A stretch of 64,000 nucleotides of DNA from Flaccisagitta enflata (Eukaryota; Chaetognatha; Sagittoidea; Aphragmophora): contig OZ231128.1 of assembly GCA_965153355.1 (NCBI GenBank), positions 21,824,001 through 21,888,000 on the forward strand, written 5' to 3'. The notes below the pieces were generated by a model. That model ran no database searches and was not told where the DNA came from. It saw only the letters and a list, made by a program, of their open reading frames with translations. The translations under genes and the position numbers were made by a program. Positions 54,676-64,000 of the stretch are shown one piece after another. Numbering within the stretch: the stretch's first letter is position 1; each line of letters begins with the position of its first letter.

Positions 54676-55096
54676 AGACAGTCTATGGACAAAACGAGGA
54701 CAGTAGATTTTGCTGATCACCGGTATGATGCTAAGGACTGAAAGAATTAACGGAAGAACAATTACTACCTGTAGTAATCATTCAAAATGTAGACTTGTAA
54801 TTACCTCATAGAAAATGACTGAGGACTGAAAGAAACTATTGCAAGAACGATTACTACAGGTAGTAATCGTTCTTCCGTTAGTTTTTTTCAGTCCTAAGTA
54901 ATTTTTTTCGAGGTTATTACAAACCTATATTTTGAATGATTACTACAGGTAGTAATCGTTCTTCCGTTAATTCTTTCAGTCTCTAGTAATTTTTTTCGAG
55001 GTAATTACAAACCTACATTTTAAAATCAATTACGCCTAGCATCATAACAGTGATCAGCAAAATCTACTCTCCTTGTTTTGTCCAAAGACTGTAGAG
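54676..55096. mobile_element. foldback element with internal palindromes
   Basis: The ends ACAGTCTATGGACAAAACGA and TTGTTTTGTCCAAAGACTGT are inverted, and the repeat continues through AGATTTTGCTGATCAC. Inside are several copies of ACTACAGGTAGTAATCGTTC, itself containing the palindrome ACTACAGGTAGT. No coding capacity. Confidence 0.75.
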
Positions 55097-56216
55097 GTAG
55101 TTGTTGAAGCTCAAAGAGGTAATATTAAGTATATAGTTCATTCTATAGATCTTTTTATAATCCCTCTTAGGACTAATGAACTAATTCTTATTTTGTTGAT
55201 ATACTTTTGCTCTAGATGTTTGAGTACAAATACAAAAAAACATATCAGTGAGCTTGTTGTCTGGTAGAATGATTTTGAGTATTTTACCTCATCTAGCTCA
55301 TTTGGCGCAGTTCTATTTTTTTTTAATTTTAACTGCAATCGATTTATACAATAGCTCTTGATTTTTTCTAATGAATAAAGAAATTTGCAGTGACTAAATA
55401 TAAAAGCTTGGTGAAAAATGCCTGATGCTTACGACTTTCTTCCTCACGGTGACAGCCGCCATTACAAGTAATCGTAAAAATTCAATTTCGCTCAAGTCAC
55501 GATTTCAATGTTAAACTTAGAGTTGGTCAGCAAATCAGATCTTCAGTCATCGTTTTACGAAAACGTGAGTAAGTGGTGAACATGAATACCAAATGGGCAA
55601 AAAAGAAATAAAAAGAAAATAAAAAATGAATAAGATAAAATGAAAAATCAGACGACCAAGCTCGATAATTCTAGCCTGTTTTTAGGCTTTGCAAAAGAAT
55701 AGTGCATTTTAGCTTGAAATCAAAGAGAGTCTGACAGAACGCTGCATTTTTTTTTCAAATCAGCTTTAAAGTTTTCATATGAATTTCATAAGGTTTGTGA
55801 CCACAGACCACCTTTCATTGCCATATCTATGAAAACAAAGCTGGAAGTAATTTTACTGGATTTATCTCGTCCCTAAGTGGAAGGTGCCATTCTACATCTT
55901 GTGATTTTTTTAGATACCTATCTGATTCGTGGCTCTTACAGAAATTGGCTTTATAGTGTTGATTATGCCGACATAACTGTAGCACAAATAAAAATGGAAC
56001 AAAATGTTTTTGAAAGTTTCAGATTCATCCAATGTGAGAAACACAGCAAAATCCATGACCGTTTGAATGCTCTGCAAAAGATTTTCAAGATGAAACCATG
56101 CTGTTTGTTCTGTCTTTATTCGTTAAGAAACGACATAACAATAAAGAAGAAGTGGTCATGAATGTAAAAATTGAAGTCGTAGAAGTTGTTCCTCTTTATT
56201 ATTTCATTAGATAGTC

Positions 56217-56680
56217 GCAAAAGCGTTAGATGGTCAGCGGTCCCCTCCCTTGAAATTGAGGGGGGAGCAGGGCAGCGGCCCCGAAGGGGTCGATGACCTA
56301 TGCTTTCACTCAGGGGAATTTTCTCCTCCTCCTTCTCCTCCTTCTCCTCCTCCTCCCCCTCCCCCTCCCCCCACCTCCAGGCCCATATCTCAGCCTCGAT
56401 GCCCATATCCCAGCCTCGAGGTCCAAATCCCAGTCTTGAGGCTAAAATCCCTTGAGGCTGGGATTAGGGCCTCAAAGATAGGATTTTGGCTGTAAGATGG
56501 GAGTTGTTTCTTGAGGTTGGGATTTGGACCTCAAGACTGGGATTTGGGCCTCAAGGGTGGGATATGGGCTTCAAGGCTGAGATATGGGCCTGGAGGGGGG
56601 GGGGGTACGGAGAAGTTGAAGCAGGAGAAGGTGGAGAAGGAGGAGGAGAAAATTGCCCAAAAGGTTGAAAAAATAATGAT
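56217..56680. mobile_element. GGGCAGCGGCC family element
   Basis: GTCGCAAAAGCGTTAGATGG then GGTCAGCGG at the left, GGGCAGCGGCCCCGAAGGGG at 56272, and CTCAAGG/GGGATTTGG units on both sides of a (TCC)n tract, arranged as a loose inverted repeat. Confidence 0.6.
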
Positions 56681-57047
56681 TTGAACTAAATTTTCTTTCA
56701 TTCTAGACCAAGCCCAGATCTGTATCTCAAACCGTTTAAAAGTTACAGCTTGTCAAAGTGATCTACTTCATCTTCAAAACCTTTTTATTAAATCTGACCG
56801 CAAATTGAAAAGTGCAATGTTTTCATTCATTCTCATGCCATTTCTAAACGGATTAAGCTAGAATGACCAGCAACGTCGCATTTGAAATATCGTTTTCAGA
56901 GCTTTCAAACGGTCATGAATTTTTTATAGTTAGAGTCATCACTTTAGCATGAAAATTTTTTGGTACTATGGTTACTTATTTACACGCTAATTGTGTCTTG
57001 ATCTCCTACCAGTGACCATTTATCTTTCAACGGTTCAAAAATCGAGA

Positions 57048-57723
57048 ATGTATTTCTGCTGGGTAATTTTGTTGTGCTGCGTGGTTGTTGGGTAAGTATT
57101 GAACCATCAGTTTGGGGCTAAGAAGAGCCATTTAGTGGTGGTAGAATTCAAGAGTTATGACTTAGACAGCAATTAATCGAAGGACTGTGCTTTTCCTTTC
57201 AATCTTTGTGCGATGGTATTTTCTAATTCTTGCCTTCACAGAATGAAGAGCGAGCAGGCAACCGACAAAGGAAAACTTGATAAAAAAGATGGTGCGTATT
57301 GGTTATTATTTAGGTGTTGTATGTACACAACAACATGTTGTGTTAAGTTGTTACCAAGCTGACTAATCTGCCGCTTGCTGCTTAGCGCTTGCCGCTTGCC
57401 GCTTGCTTTCTCAGGAAAAAGTTTGGGATCCGATGTGCAATTTGGCAAGATGACAAAACTGATGATGATGAGATTTCGCATGCTGGAAAACATGGTAGTC
57501 AAAAAGTTTGACAAGCTAGAACGATTGATCCAAAGCAAATACAGCGACTCGAGAGGTATTTTAAACAATTAAAGTGTAATTATTACCACATCTTCTCCGC
57601 AGAATTCATCTTCAATTAAAGTATCATCGACATAGGCGGTCTTTAGTCGCGTGCACGCGACTCTACACCCGGCTTTGTCCGCCCGTCCGTCCGTTGGTCT
57701 GTCTGTCTGTCTGTCTGTCTGTA

Positions 57724-57758
<35 letters not shown>

Positions 57759-59599
57759 TGGTCCATCACACTTTTACTTTTTTAGTCGCGTGCATGCGAC
57801 TCTACAACCCGTTTTGTTGGTCGGTTGGTCAGTTGGTGGGTTGGTTGGTTGGTGGGTTGGTGGGTTGGTCGGTCACACTTTACTTTCTTTATGATTTCAC
57901 TTTTTTTAACTTATTGCTCCTGCCCAAATGGTCTGGTGACCTCAAATATGGCCCCTGCCTAGCCGCACACGACTTCAGTGGCCGTGTATCCGACCTTGTC
58001 TTTTATCAATTTTATTTCCTAGAGTCATTTTAAGTCATTTAAGAGTATACTTAGTCATTCTTAATCATTTTGTAAGTCTCGCACGCAACTTATAGGTGTT
58101 GGCCTTGTTTTTTCAGAAAACAACTGGAGGTGGTTCAAAATGGATTCACCACAACGGTATCGATTAGGAGGTATGTAGAGAAAAAATACTTTTTTCTGTT
58201 GTTGTAACTCACTTGTGAGACTAGTTCATGACAGCTGCCATAGAAACTTTTTGTGATTTGCAACCAGGTGATTGGTGAATTCGACTGTTCTCTGCAAGTC
58301 ATAACCATTCGATCCATTTCTCGTTAGCATTTTTAGTCTCATGCTACGCGACTCTACACCCCGCTTTGTCGGTCCGTCCGTTGGTCCGTCCGTTGGTCCG
58401 TCCGTTGGTCCGTCCGTCCGTCCGTCCGTACGTCACACTTTACTTTTTCGGCATTAATGGGGGTTTGGGCCTTATTGCTCCTGCCCAAATGTTCCACTGA
58501 CCTCAATTATGGCCCAAAAATCCCAAAAATCGTCCTGGTGGTTCCTAGGATGCATAGTGGGCCCAAATTCAGCCAGCTTGCCTCAATTTGGCTTTTCCAG
58601 GCCTCATAAACCATAAAAAAGCCCCTCAGACCTCAAATCAGTGTTCTACAGGACTTTGTGCTCTTCAGGGCCGCTGCCCTGCATCCCGTCACACAAACTC
58701 ATAATCATGCAAAGCAAGGCGACGGGCACGTATTGCCCTTGGGCGACCTGTTTGTCGTTGCTCCTGCCCACTCGCACGTGACTTGGATACCAGTGTATCC
58801 GGTCTTGTTTTTTTTTTTTTTTTTGCAGCGGCCTGTAGAACACGGTGGGACTATCGTTCATGCATTCGTTCGTTTGTCCATTCGTCTGTTTGTCCATTCG
58901 TCCCTCTCCCAGGCCCTCTCAGCCCTGAAATCTACCCTCTCAGACCTGGAATCGACCCTCTCAGGCCTGAAATCTGCCCTCTCAGGCATTGAATCTGCCC
59001 TCTGCCCTCTCACTGTAATTCACAATCATGCAAAGCAGGGCAACGGGTATTTCTGACCACATATTGCCCTTGACCTGTTTCTGCGTTACCGCACCTGCCA
59101 AGCTACGGCTGAATACTTACTTACCAGGGCTATTTTTAAACACGCTATTAGTCACTTTCTCACTAGGGCTACCAATACGCTATACTAAATTGAATCCTTT
59201 CCAGACGCTAATTCGCAAAATGATAAGGACTGTGAAGGCCAAGTGTTAGAAATGTATGTCCGTCCGTCTATTAGGTATGTGTGCTTTTGTTTCTTTTGCG
59301 TGCCTTTGGTTTTTTCTCTCTTCTTATTATTCAATGCCGGTGTCTTTTGTTTCTCGCCATTTTTTATAATGAACGCTAGATGGGTAACCATATGGTTGCG
59401 CCTTGTATTTTGTGCCATTTGTTTTTACTACGTAGACAAACATACGTAACTCGTCTTCATGTCGTCCAATTTTGGATTGATTGTTTTTATTATTTACGGC
59501 ATTGCTTCCTAGAGTGATTGATTGATTTTTCGTGATTGATTGTATGCGCCCTTGGAATTCACTAATTTCAATAATCTCTCATCTTTTTATTGCAGATAA
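57048..59599 (+). CDS. gene C: small predicted secreted coiled-coil protein, 6 exons
   Basis: Predicted 120 aa. Exons: 57048-57091, 57242-57291, 57415-57555, 58117-58170, 59205-59274, 59596-59599 (stop TAA at 59597). All six join in frame with good GT-AG sites (for example donor GTAAGT after exon 1, acceptor TTTTTTCAG before exon 4). Residues 1-15 are a short hydrophobic signal peptide (MYFCWVILLCCVVVG). A Lys/Asp/Glu-rich segment follows, then a Met/Leu-rich coiled coil encoded by exon 3 (MRFRMLENMVVKKFDKLERL). I recognise no domain. It could be the signal peptide plus oligomerisation stalk of a gene that lost its binding domain, or the true 3' exons may lie further on. Introns 3 and 4 are filled by short dispersed elements. 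Confidence 0.5.
57640..57999 (-). mobile_element. two hairpin-ended elements, one interrupted by the other (intron 3 of gene C)
   Basis: A first left end at 57643 (TAGTCGCGTGCACGCGACTC, then (CTGT)n) is cut off. A second left end follows at 57777 (TTTTTAGTCGCGTGCATGCG) and only one right end exists (CCGCACACGACTTCAGTGGC then CCGACCTTGTC, to 57999). Confidence 0.7.
58330..59085 (-). mobile_element. composite of hairpin-ended and GGGCAGCGGCC family elements (intron 4 of gene C)
   Basis: The outer left end TTTTTAGTCTCATGCTACGC is at 58330 and the matching right end CCCACTCGCACGTGACTTGG then CCGGTCTTGTTTT is at 58809. A GGGCCGCTGCCCTGC block and GGCGACGGGCACGTATTGCC lie between. A second copy of the latter family (58830-59085) follows, with CCTCTCAGGCCTGAAATCTG units. 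Confidence 0.6.
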
Positions 59600-60219
59600 A
59601 CTTATGAACGGACAATTAACGTTAGTTTGACATCGACAGACTGTGGGTTGAAACCAACGAAAGTGGGCCTAAAAGTAAGTTTTATAGACGCGTCTTTGCT
59701 TTTATTAACGTTGTTTTTATCTTGTCTTCCGGTCTGTTATTTTTGTCTTTTGCTTTTTTGCATTTTTATCGCCGGATTTTAGTATGGTTTTTATCGCTTG
59801 CCCGATCAGCTTACTATGGGGATGATATGGATGAATTTAATGGGATGGGCCGGGGCAGGGGCAGGTATTATCAGGTGGCATGGGCTCTGAAGAAGATGAA
59901 CATGTTGTCATGTGCTGTTTCTGTCCTTTATTGTGTCCTGTCTCGATTTCATGTTATCTTTTGCGTTTGCTGATCACCATTAACGCCCACTTTCCCTTTC
60001 ATTTTTCCCCCTCTCTTCAGTTGTTGAAATTTTTATGGAATAAACGAGACGATCGCCTTCCTATTTTCCAATCGGCCAACTTTCTTTCACCACAAGTCGT
60101 CAGTCAGATAGACGCTCATAGACAGTGCCAGTTGAAACTCGTGGGCGTAATCATATTTCAACAATTTAAAAAACGACTCGACTCCTTCCATCTTCGACCT
60201 CCGAAAACGAAATTGGACA
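59600..60219. other. sequence between gene C and the gag-like region
   Basis: Possible 3' UTR of gene C and leader of the retroelement. AATAAA occurs at 60039. I could not identify a long terminal repeat or a primer binding site. Confidence 0.35.
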
Positions 60220-63200
60220 ATGGCAGCCGCGCGCAACGACGACACCGTCTCGACCGCTTCAACGTCATCTCGTGTATCTCACCCGGTTTGAATCAGTGTC
60301 CGAGGTCGAATCGTTTGCGCGCAATGAGGAACGACATCACTGCGGAAATGGAAGGATGCCGGCGCCTTTCGGCGCCGTTTTTGCTTGCCACCCGAAGGAA
60401 ATGACCGACGGCGCCGCCTGTGAATCAGATGGCGACACGCTTCGGGATATGGTTTACGACTTTATATCGTATGCAAGGCAAATGGTGCTCGACTCGATGC
60501 CCGGCGACCCTCTTCGATTCGCGGCGTCTACTTTGCGTCGAATCCGGCGCGAATGGGACTCCATGCGTTTCTTTGATCGTGAGAACTATCCAGAGGGTTT
60601 TCCTTCCAACGCCGACATCGTGAACGCAGTGCATAACGACATTGGGAATCGCAAAAGACCCGTCAATGAATTCTCATGGAACAGTCTCCCAACTGACACT
60701 CACGCCGCCCGTGACAATGTTACTGGCGCTCCGACTCCAAGGATGCGAACGTCTTCGCCAAACCCCGACGGATCCGAGTATCTACCACTTCCGGTCCCGC
60801 GACATGGTGCGCAATCTCCAACTGGCGGCCAATTTTTAAATCTGCCGCCGATCCAAAGAGGAGATGCCGTCAATCAATGGGTATCAGATTTGGTCTCGGA
60901 AATTGAACCTGCGCGTGCGTCTCCGATGGAGCAAGCTGACGACATGCTTGCGGATCTCGACGACGCCGACGCTCTTGCAAGAGGTCGCGGGATCATCAAC
61001 GGATTGACGCCGCAGGAGAGGGCGGCGGCGCTTCGTCAACAGGAGTGCTGAGAGAGACAGATGGGGTAGGCAGTTGGAGGAGGGAATGCGACAAGGCCGT
61101 CGGCTGATTGACGATATGCAGCAGCAACGCGGGAGGAGGAGCAGCGGCAGCAACAGGAGCAACAGCAGCAGCATCAATTGCAGACAGCAGCAGCAACTCC
61201 AACAGCAGCGTCAGCTCCACCGACCACAGGGCGGCAGCAAGCGACGGCTCAGCGGCAGCAGCAAGAGCTGTTGCAGCAGCAGCAGTTGCAGCAACTCCAA
61301 CAATTTTGTCAAGATCAACAACAACATCAGATCCTGCAGCCGGCGCCACAACCTGTGGCTCAACAACAGCAACAACACGATCAGCAGCAGCAACAGCAGC
61401 AACAGCAACAACAACAAGAGCTGCGACAACATCAAACGGCAATGCAGCCGCATGAACAACAACAACAGCGGCAAAACGATGCAGAGAACGTATGCAACAG
61501 CAACTGCAGCAGCAACAGCAACCTTCCGCCGCGATCCCAGCGGTGGTAGTGGATCCTCCAGCTTCAAATAACCATCCTGTCGAAAGCATGAATGTCAGTG
61601 AGGAGACAGAAGAAGAGAGACAGCAACGCCTTGCAGATCAGCGACTGCGCATGATGGCTGAAGGTGAAGGTGGTGGTGCAGCAACAGCTCCAAAGGCGCC
61701 GATCGCGGTGCCATTGGGATTCCAGCAGCGAAGCTCATCACAAGAAGACAAAGAGTTATACGACAGAATGTGTAGCTTTCGCCAGCAGCAGCTTAGCGAG
61801 ATGAAGATAGAAGGAGAGCAGGAAGTATTCAACAATGCGGCAGAAATGCAGCGAGCTTGGCACTGGAATAGCCTGAACGACGGCGGCATTGGTGGAGCTT
61901 TAGAGCAGCGGGATGCGAAGCTTAGACAACTGTCTGAGCTGGACCAGCAGCAGCCGCAGCATCCGCCAAAAGACCGTCGATCTATCTTCAGAAATTTCAA
62001 TCCGGGATTGTTCAGCGGTCGAGCGTGCAACAGCGTCATGTGCAGTCAGTGGAAACGTCCGTCAAGCAGCCGATGCAGCAGCAGCAGCAGTTGGAGCAGC
62101 AGCAGCGGCAAGGACAGCGTCAGCGTCAACTGCAGCGGCCGAATGAACAGCAACAGCATCCTGACCAGCGGCAACAGCTTCAGCATCAACAGTGGCAGCA
62201 GCAGCGGCTTCAACAGCAGCAACAGCATCAGGATCAGCATCCACCAAACCCAGCAGCAACGATTCTCCCTACCGCACCGGAAGTGATCTTCGAGAAGCAG
62301 ATTGGTTCTGCTAGAAGGGGAGACTGGTCTTCCCCACCAAGAGGAAAAGGTCTTCAACACAGCCGGAAGCGGAGGTGATGCGCGGGGCGATGCGCAGGAG
62401 GCAGAGGGAGGCAGAGGAGGCCGCTGGCCTTGAAGTTGGCACAGCAGCTGCAAGATAAGGAGAGAAGAAAAGTCGCTCCCAAGAAGACAATGAGTGGATT
62501 GCAGCCGAAGGCGCCAAAAGTAGCGCAAGCGCCTCTAGCAACGCCTCAAGCGGAAGTCATCCAGCAGAATCAACGTTTGCAGCAGGAAGTGGATAGTTTG
62601 AAGATGCAGATTCAGCAGAGAGACTTTGACCTTGCCGCAGCGAGAGAAGAAGAGAAACAACGTAAAGAAGAACAACAACAGCGACAGTACGTCCGCCAAG
62701 ATTTTGATGCTCCCCGATTCCATCAAGATGATCGTCAACAACGAATGAATCAGCAAGAAGAAGTTGGGTGGAGCGTAAAAACCACCAAAAAGAGATCTCC
62801 GGTAAAAGTCGGGGGTCAATACGCGATTACCCAACAACCCCCAGCGTATCATCAGGTGGAGCATCATCAAGTAGCCCGCCAACCGGAAGTCCACGTTCAG
62901 ATGCCCAACAATCCGGCTCTGGACATGTTTTTGGAAAGAGCGGCGTACAACGATCTCATGCGAGCAAGGGAGGTCGGCCTCAAAGCGTTGGAGAGAGCAA
63001 GACCCGAGAAGCCTCTGCAGGAGCTTTCATCCACCGACTTCATGATGTGGAAGAGGAAGTTCAAAGATGCTGAGAAGCATGAAGGCTTGACGCAAATGGA
63101 CATCTTATTAGAATTGCCTAAGTGGTTTGCTGGTCCGGCAAAAGAGATCATTGAAACTGCGACGATTGATGCAACTGAAGCGACAGCAAGAGGAGAGATT

Positions 63201-64000
63201 GGCGATGCCTTCGCAAAAATGGACGTCGTCTTTATGGCAGCGCTGCAACATTGCGGCGCTGTTCAGATCGTCGCGGAGGCGGCGGGTCAGTCGGCCGACC
63301 ATGCAGGCATTTCAATTTGTCTGCAAGGTTGCAAAAGGCAAGAAGATTGCGAGGACCTGTGGAGAAGTGCAGCAATGCTATCGTGACGAGCTGCTGCAGG
63401 AGATCCTCAATAAGAGGGTCCCTCATCTTGCGAATAAATTCTGGGAAAAGCAACATGAAGCAGCCCAAAATGGACAATTATTTTCATTAAGTAACTTGGT
63501 CAACATGATCGAGACATGGGCGGTGATTCAGCGCAACAAAGGCGCAAGCTGCAAAGCAGCATCAGTGGCAGCCGTCGCAACTACAGAGAAAGAGGCGCCA
63601 TCATCATATGGGGATGCTTTGACCAATGGCAAGCAAAAGATGCAGTCGACGGACCGCTGCACGCGTCTGCAGTGGAGATATGCATCAAACAGAAGAGTGT
63701 CATCAGCTGTTAGAGTTGGAAGTGGGCCACTTGAGAGTTCAAAAAGATCATGTCTCGTCGTCTGGCCAGCTACCACTGCCTCGCGCCAGGACACAACGCC
63801 AAGGATGCGCGAACAGACCAACTTGCCAGATCTGCAAGAAGCGGCATGCACGGAATTCTCACGGGGCGCACCTACAGAAAGAAGAAAAGGAAGAGAAGAA
63901 AGGAGAGAATAAGCAGGGAAATAAAGTACCGCTGGCTCCCTTCAACAGTCAGAGGATGCGGCTGCAGCAGCACCAGCAGCTCCGTCGACGGCGGAGACAG
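60220..64000 (+). pseudogene. BEL/Pao-like gag, frame-broken, cut by the window edge
   Basis: Starts near ATG 60220 and runs to the right edge. It is open in successive different frames (60272-61051; about 61178-61549; 61492-62030; 62025-62378; 62430-63260; 63127-63640; then the frame of 63668), so at least six shifts break it. Features in order: an N-terminal region rich in Arg/Pro; a Gln-rich stretch of about 1.1 kb encoded by CAG/CAA; a coiled coil near 62550-62680; a capsid-like segment near 63030-63240 (Trp, then LELPKWFAGPAK) resembling the gag domain of BEL/Pao elements; and zinc-knuckle cysteines at 63668, 63698, 63777, 63806, 63824 and 63833, one of them in another frame. Capsid and knuckles together suggest Gag, the structural protein that packages element RNA. 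No protease or polymerase lies in the window. The shifts could be real decay or assembly errors. Confidence 0.55.

Noticed and set aside
55877-56161. 94-aa open frame with a possible acceptor (TTTTTTAG at about 55913)
   Set aside because: It could be a terminal exon, but I found no upstream exon in phase and no domain, so it is not called.
62430-63386. A cellular Gln-rich coiled-coil gene
   Set aside because: The following capsid-like segment and spaced zinc-knuckle cysteines point to a retroelement gag.

Overview
The window comes from a repeat-rich animal genome, probably a marine or freshwater invertebrate. The reasons are spliced genes with phase-1 introns and extracellular animal domains (signal peptide, C-type lectin, F5/8 type C), an intact Penelope-like retroelement with an N-terminal GIY-YIG nuclease (Naiad type, known from many invertebrate phyla), a BEL/Pao-like gag, and exceptionally dense microsatellites, above all (TTG)n. 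The sequence alone does not fix the phylum. Most long reading frames are microsatellite translations and are not genes.

Layout. 1-15 kb: an 80-bp satellite, minisatellites, microsatellites and many copies of two short dispersed element families; I see no convincing gene. 15.1-22.3 kb (+): gene A, 8 exons, a secreted protein with one F5/8 type C (discoidin-like) domain, an acidic linker and a long helical C-terminal region. 22.3-29.8 kb: dispersed elements, two tandem arrays with periods of about 160 and 338 bp, and a 566-bp foldback MITE. 29.8-39.8 kb (+): gene B, a tandem paralogue of A, 9 exons, with a C-type lectin exon added. Its intron 6 holds a 2.4-kb element with perfect 446-bp inverted repeats and one unrecognised 393-aa ORF. 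42.3-44.0 kb (-): first exon of a predicted type II membrane protein with a poly-Gln tract. 45.9-47.0 kb: a 1,041-bp DNA transposon with an 8-bp target duplication. 49.1-53.2 kb: a Naiad-type element with a complete 916-aa ORF inside an inverted repeat. 57.0-59.6 kb (+): gene C, a small predicted secreted coiled-coil protein. 60.2-64.0 kb (+): a frame-broken BEL/Pao-like gag running off the right edge.

The main discovery candidates come from comparing A with B. Each paralogue has one intron the other lacks, inside the same F5/8 domain. Each of these introns is an insertion flanked by a direct repeat of exon sequence (16 bp in B, 8 bp in A) with inverted-repeat-like ends, and removing it restores the frame exactly. 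This looks like two independent intron gains by mobile elements, and relatives of the B insertion lie elsewhere in the window. Second, a short element present in about 20 copies has end sequences that change together between subfamilies so that they stay complementary. Third, the 2.4-kb inverted-repeat element carries a protein I cannot assign to any family.

Genes A and B probably act as secreted carbohydrate- or lipid-binding recognition proteins. Gene C is small and secreted, with the same phase-1 exon style, but no direct link to A and B is shown. Exon boundaries were set by hand from splice consensus, reading phase and A/B comparison, without transcript data.
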